Positions 1 to 11,935 of a stretch of DNA of 64,000 nucleotides are shown here, piece after piece. The stretch covers positions 23,681,944 to 23,745,943 of the forward strand of contig CM031616.1 in NCBI GenBank assembly GCA_018398815.1, given 5' to 3'. This stretch comes from Conus ventricosus. Taxonomy: Eukaryota > Mollusca > Gastropoda > Neogastropoda > Conidae. Below the pieces are notes generated by a model that was not told where the DNA came from, did no database searches, and saw only the letters and a list, made by a program, of their open reading frames with translations. Position 1 is the stretch's first letter; each line of letters begins with the position of its first letter. The translations under genes were made by a program, and so were the position numbers.

Positions 1-118
1 TAATTACATGGCAGCATACAGACTGATCCCTAAGGAATGAAAACTAGCAAAGAAAGAAAAAAAAGGCAAAAAAAATATTAAAAAATGAAATGTAAAACAG
101 AAAAGAAGCTGGACTTAC

Positions 119-188
119 CCTATTGTGCGTGGCAGGCTGGTGAGCTGGTTGGACTGTACCACCAAGCGCTGGAGCTCCCGAAGTGCGC
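119..188 (-). CDS. SHOC2: SHOC2-like exon: LRR 17 ([20 protein letters not shown])
   Basis: Exon of 70 bp: two bases complete Gly, 22 codons, and GG left over. Acceptor ATGTTCAG (AG at 190-189), donor AGG|GTAAGT (GT at 118-117). It ends SLPRTIG. Human equivalent is [20 protein letters not shown]. The next exon lies outside the window. Confidence 0.92.
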
Positions 189-3100
189 CTGAACATAATG
201 TAACCAATCTGAGTTGACATCCCCAAACTTGTAGCCATAACCCAGTGCCACCTATTTCCATTCCCGTCTGTTCCCCCTCCCCCATCACCCCAAACAAGAA
301 ACACACAGAGACAAAGACATATTTTTCCCAAACACACACAAAGGCGCAATTCACAACCTTAGCTATGAAAGTGCCTATTTCTGTATCATTGGCAATGATA
401 ACAAACGTCCGTTAGTTTTGCTGGCGTTACATGTACTTTTCTTTTTATTCTTTTTTTCTTTTTCTCTTTACATCTGCCTCTCTCTCTCTCTCTTTCTGTT
501 TTTGTGTACGTCTATGCGCTTCTGAATGTTAACTGGGAGAACAAATAGATACTTGCCTTTCTTTCTTTGCTTTAAAAAACAAACTGTTGGTTGGTGTGTA
601 TGTAGACAGTCTGCAGGAGCATATGTGCACCTGTTCATTCTATCTGTCATCTTCACAGGGGTATAAGTAGCTAAAGATTGCTGGCACTGTATTGTGGTGA
701 TACATTCTATCCGAAAAGAGCGTTACGATGACACAGTCTATTGTGTCGAAAAAGTTAAACTACAATACACTAAGAAAGAATCTATACCTTACTCTAGAAA
801 TCACAAACAAGACATACAAGAGAACAGTGTTAAAAGACATGTATAAATGACAACATATCGAGTAGAAATTGGGCACAAAAAAAAGGTTATACCAATTTCC
901 TGAGGCAAACTTTCCAGTCGGTTCTCTTCCAGATCTAAAACCCTCAGTCGGCTCAGCTCTCCCAATTGTTGAAGGCAGTTTCTGAAGAGGAAAGAGACAT
1001 TCTGAGTAAGTGACAATGTTATACATTTCTGCTTACAAAAATAAAAGGACTACAGACTTAACACTTTACAATCTGAATCAACAAGACGCAGTAATGTACG
1101 AACATCTTTTGTGACTAAACTACTGTTCAGTTACTATCATTGCACAAATCCATGTCATGCTTAATGATCATCAAATTTACATATGCACATACCGTAAAGT
1201 ACCTTGTAAGCACCCAGTATCGAGTAAACCCCACCCCCCATTTGGGGGTTAAAACCGTGCACAGGGTACAGTACCTTGTAAACGCCCATCCCCAACTTTA
1301 CATTTTTGAAGCCAAGGGAGATTAAAAAAATATTAAAAATCTCCTTTACTTTGAGTGACTTCCCTTCAATTATTGACTGGCCTCCCTGTCACGCAAATCT
1401 AGTCTAGATTGCAGCTGTAAGATCAACGTGAATGTGTAAAAAATGCCGCGAAACAAGTCGTATACAGTTGAGTACAAAACTTTCAGCCTTACGGTATTTA
1501 GATAATGATGCTAATGGCAGTGTTTCACAAACAGCTCGAGAATTTGGAGTTGACAGGAAAAGAATCCGGGAATGGAGAGAAAATCGTGATGCTCTCTTGC
1601 TGCACGAGTCTGGACAGGAAAAGAAAAAACGAAGCTGCATCGTGGCCGAGCGATTAGATCTGACGAAGTTGACCTTGGCGTGTTGGAATTTCTTGATCAA
1701 GAACGGACTGAAGGACGTGTTGTCAGGAACAAGGACTTGATGAGGAAAGCAATGCAAATTGCCGGTGGCCTTCAACTTGATGGATTTTCCGCTTCAACAA
1801 TGTGGTTGAAACGATGGAAGAAACGACACGGTGTCTCTTCACGCCGTGGAACATCTACAAATCAGAAAGTGCCTGCTGACTTTGAACAGCAGCTGTTTGA
1901 CTTTCGATGTGCGGTTTTGCGGCTCAGACATCGCCACATGTACCCTTTATGGGACATTATGAACATGGATCAAACCATGGTAAGATTTGATATGGTACCA
2001 AGTCGCACCAACAACAGAAAGGGATGAAGCAAGTTAGGATGAAAACAACCAAGGCTGAAAAACGTGGTTTCACAGTTGCCTTGCTAGCTGCTGCTGACGG
2101 CACAAAGCTTCCAGCCTTTGTGATATTCAAAGAAAGGAATGGGGAGATCCCACGGAGAGCCCGTCTTCAGCTACAAGTGCCGGACAACATCCGTGTCACT
2201 GCCACACGGAACGGGTGGATGACCAGGGAGGCTCTCCTTTCTTGGATACAGCGCATACTTGGCCCCTCACATTCGCGTCGCCTTCTGGTACTCGACAGCT
2301 ATGCAGCTCACAGGACAGCCGAGGTCAGAGCTGCTTTCGACGAAAATGACGTCGACCTGGTCTACGTCCCTTGTGGCTGCACTGCTCTAGCTCAGCCCGT
2401 CGACGTGGGCATCGCAAAACCTATCAAGGATGGTGTCCGAGACTGTTGGGTCGAATGGATGACGCAAGTAAGGCCTCCAACTGCAGCCGGCAACCTCAGC
2501 AGCCAACAAGGCAGGACGTGATCACCTGGGTAAGCCAAGCATGGGACAGGGTGAGCCCAGACACCATTGTCAAAGGCTTTCCTGAGATGTGCGATCTCCA
2601 ATGCTCTGGACGGGTCCGAAGACGACCAGACACTGGAATGGTTTCCTGATGACATCGCAGCTTTCCTGCCGAATGCAGCTGAGGAGTCCAGTGACAGTGA
2701 CAATGAGAGGAAGAGGACGAGTTGCAAAATTCTTCCGAGGCAGACGCAGACGAAGGGAGTGACTTTGATGGGTTCAGGGAAGATAATTGAACAGGACAAA
2801 GTGATCATGTGATGTATAAAAGAAGTTTATTCTTCTAGTCAGGGCACAGAAGTTCACTGGTTGTGCTTATTCAGTGAATGTAACATGAATGTAACATGTA
2901 ACATGGTAGTTTTCTTTCGTGTTTTTGTTTCTTTAGTGACATTTCACAGGCTGAATGAAAGAAGCATGCTGCCTACGAGAAATTTAACCACAAACAGTGG
3001 TTTTGCTTTCATGGACAAAAACTGTTTCGATGAAAGAAAGAAAGAAGAAAAACTGGATTTAGACAAATCGTTTTATTTTGAGTTAAAAGCTTTTTTATAA

Positions 3101-3199
3101 ACTTTGCAAGACAGCTTAGTTTTGGTGTTTTTGTTTCTTTTAGTTTGGTTGGTTGATGGGTTGTTAATGTGAGTCCTTTCCTTCTCGTAAACTGTTATT

Positions 3200-3273
<74 letters not shown>

Positions 3274-6200
3274 CCTTTTGAACACACATGCATGCAAACA
3301 CACTCGCATGCAATGCACACACTTAAAGCACACACATTCATCTCTGGTGTGTACAAAGGATGTGAGAGAGAAAGACGGAGTGGCAACACAATTGGACATG
3401 ATTTTTAGAAAAGTGCCGATTTTTAGAAAAGTGCCGCTCGTGCATAGGGTGCACTACCTAGTAAACGCCCACCCCCAACTTCAGAGCCCATTTTGTGCAC
3501 ATGGGGGGTGGGCGCTTACAAGGTACTTTATGGTACTTTGTTTTTACGTCAATGCTTTTATGTTTAGCCCTTAACTGGATACGTTTTGTCTAGGCATTTT
3601 ACCTAATCAGACCTGTCCCTCTTAACACAGCTCGTGTACTTTTCAATGAAAACGAGCATATTTTCAACAGAGAATGTGTACAAATCTTCCACATTTTTGT
3701 AGAAACAATTGTGCCTACACATGTCCATTTATGTGCGTGTATTGTGTGTTGTTGTGTGTGTGTTTTGTGTGCATGTATTTTTTGTGAAAGCATGAGGGGT
3801 GGGGGTGGGGGTGGGGTGGTAAGGTGTATAGGAATTTGTTTCATTTTCACCTGGCACAACACAGCAGAGTGTAAAGGCAGGGCTTTCGAAAACGCAAAAA
3901 ATTGCGTACAGCACGCATTAAAACTCTACGGGACGCACTGGCAGGGTTCCCAGGTGTGGGCATGAAGCCAAAAAAGGACCTTTAACCCTCTTGTATTCAT
4001 AACAGGCGCAGACGGGAGCGCTGAGACAGCGCGCTAGATTTCGTAACGGGCGCAGACGGGAGCTGCCCGCCGCCTGTGTACGGTACTTTTCCATCACGTG
4101 CTGACTCCGTGAAAATACTCGGAGAGCCACTAAAAGTTGTTGGGGATTTCCCACTATAGCCCAATAATGTGGCAGCACTATTTTTGGATGCTGGCACCAC
4201 TTCCATTCACTAGGAAAGAGGAGAAACTGCAAGCGAAGAGTTTGTGCGTGAGACCGACCGATTTTCACAATGGCGTCGTCTGCTAACAACAGCGAGTTTG
4301 GTGATATTCCTGAGTATTCAGCGGAGGATGGGATCAAATTATGCAAGAAGTGGAGAAGTATGAAAAATGGAGAGTTAGAGAAGAGAATTATGTTGAAATC
4401 GGCACCAATGAAGGAGAGGAAAATGGTGAAAGCGACCCTCAGTACAACGTGCTACTCGACGTTCTGCAAAACAATGGCGACCGGCTACACATCCTGCCCA
4501 TGTGGTCACATTCCAACAGCCGACAGGCCCAGCGCACTCACTGCCGAACACTGCCACCGCACTAGATTATTTCTTTTTTCTACCTCTCACATTTTTCCAA
4601 CTAGTAGCAGAAGAAACTAACAGATACGCTCAACAAAAACAAGCAGCTAAGGGCACACCTGACCCCCTCTGGTTCAACACAACACCTGACGAAATGCGGG
4701 CTGTCTCTGTACTGATATTCCGTATGACAACTAAGGGATGACGCGTAGAAACGTCATATATGTGTTCTTTCTGCCAGGTGCCTCTATACTTTCATAAGAA
4801 TGACTGTTTCCCATGACTACCATGCGCAGAAAGTGGCTGAACAGTAGGGCAGTTTGCTAGTCTCTCTGTGTGTACGTGTATATATGCTTACCTGTAGTTT
4901 ATGGTGACAGTGCTTTGATGACACTTGGCAGTGACACTCTACTCAATTTCTTCACAGCTATACATTGTGTAAATACATATGGACATGTATACAGTGCTTA
5001 GAACAGTGACAGAAAAACAATGAGGAACTGTGCTTGAATCTACAGTAACTGTTCAGTAGTGACAATTGACACTAGTTGTGAATGACATTCTGTGGATTAC
5101 CTGTGGGGACTGAACAGGCGGACAGAAGACAGATCATCTCACTTAGGCCGCAGCTTTCATTTTACAACACTAACATGCATGTGCATGGATAACTGCATGT
5201 TGGTGTGCTGTATTAGAATTGTCACCATCGCATGTGACACATAGGTGACATTTTGGTGACAGTGACACGACCTTTCACCTCGAGACGCACAAAATCTTGC
5301 TCACAGTATAGAACAAAGCCTTGTGATCATACATGCGGAATTTCGTAGCTCTAGAGGTTTATTCTTGGTTGTGGTGAAGCATGAACCATACATACCCATT
5401 TTAAGGCTAAATTCACCAAAAAAATCTGAAAACTAGGGGGAATTTGGCCTCAGAGAATCTGAATACAAGAGGGTTAAAGGACTTTATAAGGACCTCAAAT
5501 CAGTTTAAAAGGACCTTTGCCAACATGACTTTACAGTACACCCCAAACCTTTTGACATGCAGAACAGCAGACACTTACCTCTCATAAACAGAGGAACAGC
5601 TAATCCCATTTGAATGTTAATTCAGTCTTTGCAATTCACGTCACTGTAGGTTTCTTTGGCTGAATGTTATTGTCACAAAGTTTTATTTCACAAATATGTT
5701 GATTACTGAGTTTTCACTGTGAGTCACAAACTATTATAGACACATAATGATGAATCACTTTCATTCCTTTGTTTTTACTGTCAGACCCACTACAACTACT
5801 ATTACACATTCTACTGTCACGTCCACTACACTACTATTTACACATTTTTCTTCACACAAAATCACAGTTTCTTAAGTTCCTCTTGTTTCTTTGTCAGTTG
5901 AATGGCTAGACTGCTGGCTTGGTCAAGTTTGTCCCTTGAAGACAGGCGAAGCTCATTGGACCTATCCACGAATGTAAAGCTCCTCTGTTCCTGAGCTTAA
6001 AACTCAGGTTGTCAGCCTCAACGATGAGTTGCTTTGAATCATTTTCTGCTTTCTTCTTCTTCTTCTCCAGCTCCCTAATCTCTTGTTCAAGAGCCTTCCG
6101 TTTCAGTTGGTTCTGGGTTGTCTCCTTTTCCTGACGCTGTTCTTTCAGGTGTTCATTGTATTTGCCCCATGCAGCACTTGCAGACACCAGGAGGGGCTTG

Positions 6201-9200
6201 TCCAGCTTCACGTTCTGGATCCCACCAACATCACGGATGTGGTCTATTATGACCCTTCGGGCTTTGAGAGCTTTCTGGCTCAGATTGTCAGCAGAAGCTT
6301 CTTTATTGTGGGAAAATCCTCGTTCCACTGTGGCTTGCCCATGGGACAGCAGCAACATGTTCTTAATGAAAGGCCTGAGTTGGAGAACTGGGAGTGTTCT
6401 AGAGCCTGGCACCACCAGGTGTCCACCCTGTCTTTGTCACAGTTGAATGAGCTGGCTGAGTGCGTGGCAGCAGTAGGCAGGAAGTTGTTGAACTCCTGAA
6501 GAATGGTGTCGGCCTTCACTTCAGTCACTCTGCCGCTGTCAATGACATTCTTCAGAAGAAGACCCATTTTCCTTGTGCTCTCTTCTTTGTTGTTGAGCTT
6601 GGTAGGGTCCAGGCATGACATGTTTCTGACCACTCCATATTTTAGTGGGCACTTTTCTATCATTTTCCCTACCATTTTTCATCAGAAAGCTTTGACACTG
6701 TTTGTCAAAGTCCCTGATTAGTCCCTCGGATACACCTGGCAGCTTCTTTGCCTTGTTGACGAGGCTTGTTGTCTTAAAGTCCAACTGCACTCTAGCTCGC
6801 AGATTGTTAGCATCATCCAAGTCTATTTGAGTCAGTGGGGTGTCACTCAGCACATCCTCTTTGATGAACCTCTGCATGAGGTTCTTCAGCATGGTCTGGA
6901 GATCTGTGGCCATGAAGGGCATGAGGGGCTTGTCTGCCTGGTACTTTTTCAGGAATGGCTCAATGAGCCGAGCAACAGATGCAAAGAAAGACAGTTGGCT
7001 GGGCAGCAAGGGGCTGTTGACTCCAGTTTTTCACACATTCAAAACTGTTGTTACGTGGCAGAGTGATCTTCTTGGCCAGAGCAGCTTTCACAAACAAATC
7101 TAAATTGGGCAACAGTTCAATGGCTCGCATTGCTGGCACAGCATTCTCCAGCCACCTGTGGCGACAGAACTTCAATGGAAGAGAGGATGCTTGGGTTGTG
7201 GTGTAGTAATCCTCAAGGCGAGCTGGACTGTCTTCAAAGAGCTTGTAGGATGCAGACAAAAATTCTTCTATTCTCCACCCTGTGGCTTCACAACCGGTAC
7301 GGAAGGCGTTGTGCAGAGTGTGAAGGCCACAGCTTCCCACATGCAGCAAGGAGACTCCATGGTTGTCTTTCATGTCGCAGTTCATGGTGTTGTAGACAGT
7401 CCAATTCACGTTGGGCCCATCCATGCCAAGCTGTAGCAAGTCTCTCTTGTTCAAGTTGGACTTTGTGAAGACTGACTCAAACTTTGCAGTCATGTCCTTT
7501 CCTGTGGCGTGGCCCAAAAACTCTGAAGTCAAATACCGTTTTTCACAACAGAATCTTGCCAGATACGTATCATAAAGTCCATTTGCTTCATGTGGTTTTG
7601 CTTGTTCAAAGACTCGTCAAAGAGCAAAACATATCCTAGTTCAGAGGAAGCCTCGACATTCTTTTGTAGCAGCTCAGAAAATCGGGGTTCAAGCCCAAAT
7701 GTTGTCAGGTATCGGCATCTTGTTTCCCCACATTGAAATCTGGCAGCAATGTCACTGTCTGAGAACATAGATCTGAACAATTCTCCGCTCTGCTCTGATG
7801 ATCTGTAACTGTAGTGGCAGTCCACAACTTTCATTGCCCACAACACTTCAGCCTTCAATCGACCGCTGTCAAGATCAAAACTAGATCTAGGCCTAGTACT
7901 AGTAGTAGATTTCTGTGGTTGGACTTGTACTGACGCACTTTCATTGCTGGCAGTGGCATGACTAGTACTGCTAGTTGAACTGGAAGCGACTGTGCTTGAC
8001 ACACTGCTAGCTGTTTGTTGAAAAGAAATCAGTCATGTTACATCTGGTGTCTGCCTTGAATTTTCGTTCATTTTTCACATGTCTGTCGGTCTTGGCATGC
8101 TGCTTAAGGACACTCTCTCCCCATTGATGCAAGTTTCAACGAAACCCCACAAAAAAGGCACCGAGCAGAATGCTTGTCCACAGTATCGCTTCTCACCCAC
8201 TCGCAATAAACTTTATCAGATAACCATCTATCCTGAAAGGAACATTTCCCTGGCATTTTGAACGTTTAGCTTGCAAACAAAACTTTTTTAAAACTTTCCA
8301 AACTAGGCCTTCGTCAGAATTAGCTAGCGCAGGGAAAAAGGAGGAAGGAGGAGAAAAGACGGAGAAGGCATCTATCTTGTACATGTTGCTCAAGAACGCA
8401 GCATATAGCTGTTCTCCAAGGCAGTTTGTTATGTTCGCATGTTCGCAAACCGTGATGTTATGTACCTACATTTATTTGGGTAATATGTTTTCATCTTTAT
8501 TGCCTCACTCTTTTAATTAATTTCTATACAGGGAACCTTTTAACATAGATCGTTTGACCGAAAATATTGAGTCAGCTATATGCCGCAAACATTAGCACCG
8601 CGTCTGCTCTTTGGAACCCATGACGTCAAAGCTAAGCAAAGCAGCAGGCGTGACTCATAGCCACTGGGGCGCGGCTTCACGTCGTCTGCCACTGAGCAGA
8701 AAGCGCACTAATGTTATAGGCCTAGTAGTACTATCCTTGTACAGTACCGAGTTTCAGACGATATCATATCGCGTCGGCATCTTTCAACTCTTTGCAACTT
8801 GCAAAAGTACGGTTTTGGTTGTCGAAGGTGTTTCAGTTTCGTTCTCAAGTCTCTTTCTCTTGATAAAACAGGACTTAACAGTACCTTTCAAAACTTAAAA
8901 GGACCTCCTGATGAGTTAAAAGGACCAACTTGCTGAATCAAAGCACTTAAAAGGCCTTTTAACCAAAATCCAATTCATAAGGACTTAAAAGGACTTGAAA
9001 GGACCCTACGAACCCTGACTGGGTGTCCGTGTAAGGGGTCCCCAGGGACCCCTTCAAATTTAGGTGAAGTCAGACATAAAGTGAGAAAAGGCTGCCTTCA
9101 ACATCGTAAGTTGGTGCCGTAACATCGTAGGTCTGCTACACTTCAGACCGAACCCATCCCTTTTCGAGTTTGAACAGTAACAAAGCGAGTAGGGCAGCCT

Positions 9201-11689
9201 CCTAACAACATACGTCGGTCACTTTTGTCGTCTGCTGAGGCTGACTGACTAAGCTTAACGCTAGGCCACAGCATCGTTTTCAGTTGACCGAATTTTCCTA
9301 CTTTGAGCCATGTGATGTCACGATGACGCTTTTCATTTTCCCGGCAGGAGAGAGGCATTTCCGCGAAGCCTTTGTTTCAAACATGTCTCTCGAAGCGTGG
9401 TTAACGAAATCATCGTCGCAAAAGCGAAAAAGCGTAGCAGAGGAGCAAGATCGAGAACGGATACAATTTTTGATGTTTATTTTGTTGTTTTTATTGTGAC
9501 AATTGGAGTGCGCGTGTAGGGATGCAATTTTTTAACGTACATTTTGTTGTTTTTATTGTGGTGTAGGGACCCCTTAATGTTAGCCTGGGACCCCTTAAAA
9601 ATCTGATGAAGGGGTCCCTGGGACCGGAAAGATTTTCACCCCAGCAGAAGCCCTGGTAAAGGGTTATCTGATCTTGCAGTAACTGCTGTAAAAGGAAGAA
9701 AAAAAAAGGTTCTTCCAACACAGATTACTATCAGCAAATTTGGGCTAATTCGTGATCTCTCGCCATCCCTTTTCTTTTCTTTTTTTTTCCCTTCTTTTTA
9801 GTCGTTATGTTAAAACTTACTGTCGAAGAAGCACATGCTGCCAGACCCAATTTCATGCACAAATGTTAACAGAAGTTGTCACTCTTTGTTCAAAGCCCAT
9901 CCTCCCCCCCCCCCCCCCCTTTCCCAACAGGCACACCAAGACAACAAAATGGTCACACTCCACAAGCGCAATTACAGCCCCAAAACATCTGTAGGCTCCC
10001 TCCCCCCCCTCTCCTCCCAACTCCCTCTCCCCCAACATTTCTTTGTTTAGATTGTCATATTCATCTATTTCCACCTAACATGTACAAAATATGCCCCTCC
10101 CCTCCTCCCAACTCCCTCTCCCCCAACATTTCTTTGTTTAGGTCATCATATTCATCTTATTTCTGCCTAACATGTACAAAGTATGGGCAAAATCATATGG
10201 GTAAACAGGTCTGCTCAATGTTTCTGTTTTCAAGCTGCTTGTAACCCTGGTGTGGTCTCCGAGGTGGGCTTAACACATGACATTATGATCTGACTTTGTC
10301 TTGACGTCATCATTCTACACAGCTGGCATTCTTTCAGTTATTATTAGATCATTATGTCATCACTTCCACAAATCATTCACAGCTGCATCAGGTCAACTAT
10401 GGCATTGAGAAGAAAAGGAAAATAAACAAGGAAAACCATCTAAAATATGTTTTCATCCCCACATTGCTGACCTTGGGAGAGAGGGCAGGTGGCACGCATG
10501 CCTGCATATGTATAGTGTATATATGTGTGTATGCGTGGGTGTTGTGTGTGTTTGTGTGTGTGTGGTGCAAAAAAAAAAAAAAAATTGAACCACTCCTTTC
10601 AACTGATCCAAATTGTGTCCATTTGTGAAGCTTATAATATTTCCTTCTCAAATTTCCTATCACTAACCCCAACTCTTCTCTGACACACCCTAGACTTCTG
10701 CAGGGAAAACTGTCATCTGCCCCTAAGAGAGAAACATAAACATACTAACAGGACTGGTTACAATTGTCTGCTCCTGCCGTGCAACACCAAAGCATATGAC
10801 AACCAAAGTTAAGAATCTGATTTCGTCTGAACCATTTCCTTTCTTTCTTTCGCATTCCCGGCCATGCTAGATCCTCAACGCGGTTAGTAAGGCGAAGTCA
10901 GCAGTCCGCTGCAGTGACCCCACTGGTCACCAGAGCTTCTCCTGGACCTCAACTGGACTGGGCCACGTCTGGTGTCTCAAGGCTTCAAAGGAGGGGGCAG
11001 CCCTGTTAAGATGTGGGCGGGAGCTTGGGAGCCTGTACCACAAGGGCACTGGTCAGTATGAGAGAGTTTGAGACGCGAAAGATGAAAGAGGAGTTGGTAG
11101 TGTCCTGTCAGCAGCCCAACCTGAGCTGCTCTGACGAGTTGGTGGATGCTGTAGACTATTTTGAATTCTGCAGACATGGGCTGGAGGTTCATACACACAC
11201 ACACACGCGAAAGGAAACAACTCCCACACACATAAAAGACAGCATCACTCACTCGAAGTGCATTGTTGGACAAGATCAACACCTCCAGCTTGTGAAGTGA
11301 CTTGATGTCGTCAGGAATCTTGGTCAGCTGGTTGGTGCCTAGCGACAGCTCCACCATGTTGACCCATGACCCCATGTCCAGAGGCAAGGCCGTCAGCTGG
11401 TTGTCTTTCATGTTCAGCTTGGTCAGAGAGGTTGCCCGGGAGAAAATGCCCAGGGGGATGTTGTTGATCTGGTTATGCTCCATGTTGATGGACTGATTAA
11501 AAAGCAACATCATATTGGCAATTTCTCTAAGACACCGCAAGAGGTAAATCCACACTACTAGGTAATTCTTGTTGACCGATATAAACAGACCTCTTTTTTT
11601 TTTTCAAATCACAATATGCTTCATACACACTTGAGATATCACAAACGATCGATGCATTCTGTGGGGGTAACTCACATAGTCTGACTTTG

Positions 11690-11720
<31 letters not shown>

Positions 11721-11868
11721 TGCGTGAGACAGACAGACACTGAGACATACTGAGACAGAGTGAGTGAGTCGAGTGAGTGAGTGAGTGAGTGAGTGAGTGA
11801 GTGAGTGAGTGAGTGAGTGAGTGAGTGTGAGTGTGTGTGTGTGTGTGAGACAAAAGACAAATACACAG

Positions 11869-11935
<67 letters not shown>

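Larger units (their letters stand above)
1192..3533 (+). mobile_element. pogo-superfamily DNA transposon, complete ends, inactive
   Basis: Terminal inverted repeats CCGTAAAGTACCTTGTAAGC (left) and CCATAAAGTACCTTGTAAGC (right, on minus) are flanked by TA on both sides (1190-1191, 3534-3535), the target duplication of the Tc1/mariner/pogo group. Subterminal copies of the same motif (ACCTTGTAAACGCCC at 1272-1286; ACCTAGTAAACGCCC near 3451-3465) lie in direct orientation inside the ends. It carries a transposase pseudogene and sits in a SHOC2 intron, opposite in strand to the gene. Confidence 0.88.
3942..9017 (-). mobile_element. Inner hAT transposon with 5-bp target duplication
   Basis: Ends CAGGGTTCCCAGG (3942-3954) and, on minus, CAGGGTTCGTAGG (9017-9005), with ACTGG on both sides (3937-3941, 9018-9022). 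Subterminal AAAAGGACCTTT-type repeats occur near both ends (3970s, 5470-5515, 8890-9005). Carries a hAT transposase pseudogene on minus and is itself interrupted by a piggyBac element. It sits inside the outer hAT element. Confidence 0.83.
3878..9655. mobile_element. Outer hAT element, interrupted by a nested hAT
   Basis: Left end CAGGGCTTTCG at 3878, right end AGAAGCCCTG at 9646-9655 (CAGGGCTTCT on minus). Both are flanked by GTAAAGG (3871-3877 and 9656-9662), a 7-bp target duplication, one short of the 8 usual for hAT. Own sequence is about 64 bp left of the inner insertion and 640 bp right of it. Inside, GGGGTCCCCAGGGACCCC (9036-9053) and similar GGGACCCCTT repeats mark subterminal regions. 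A short frame at 9383-9499 starting [17 protein letters not shown] may be the remnant of a transposase first exon. Confidence 0.75.

Noticed and set aside
8908..8915. Second CTGATGAG motif as a hammerhead
   Set aside because: No stem II followed by GAAA and no pairing strand nearby.
9853..10244. Pro/Pro-Leu-rich frames
   Set aside because: Caused by the poly-C tract and the C-rich 91-bp duplication.
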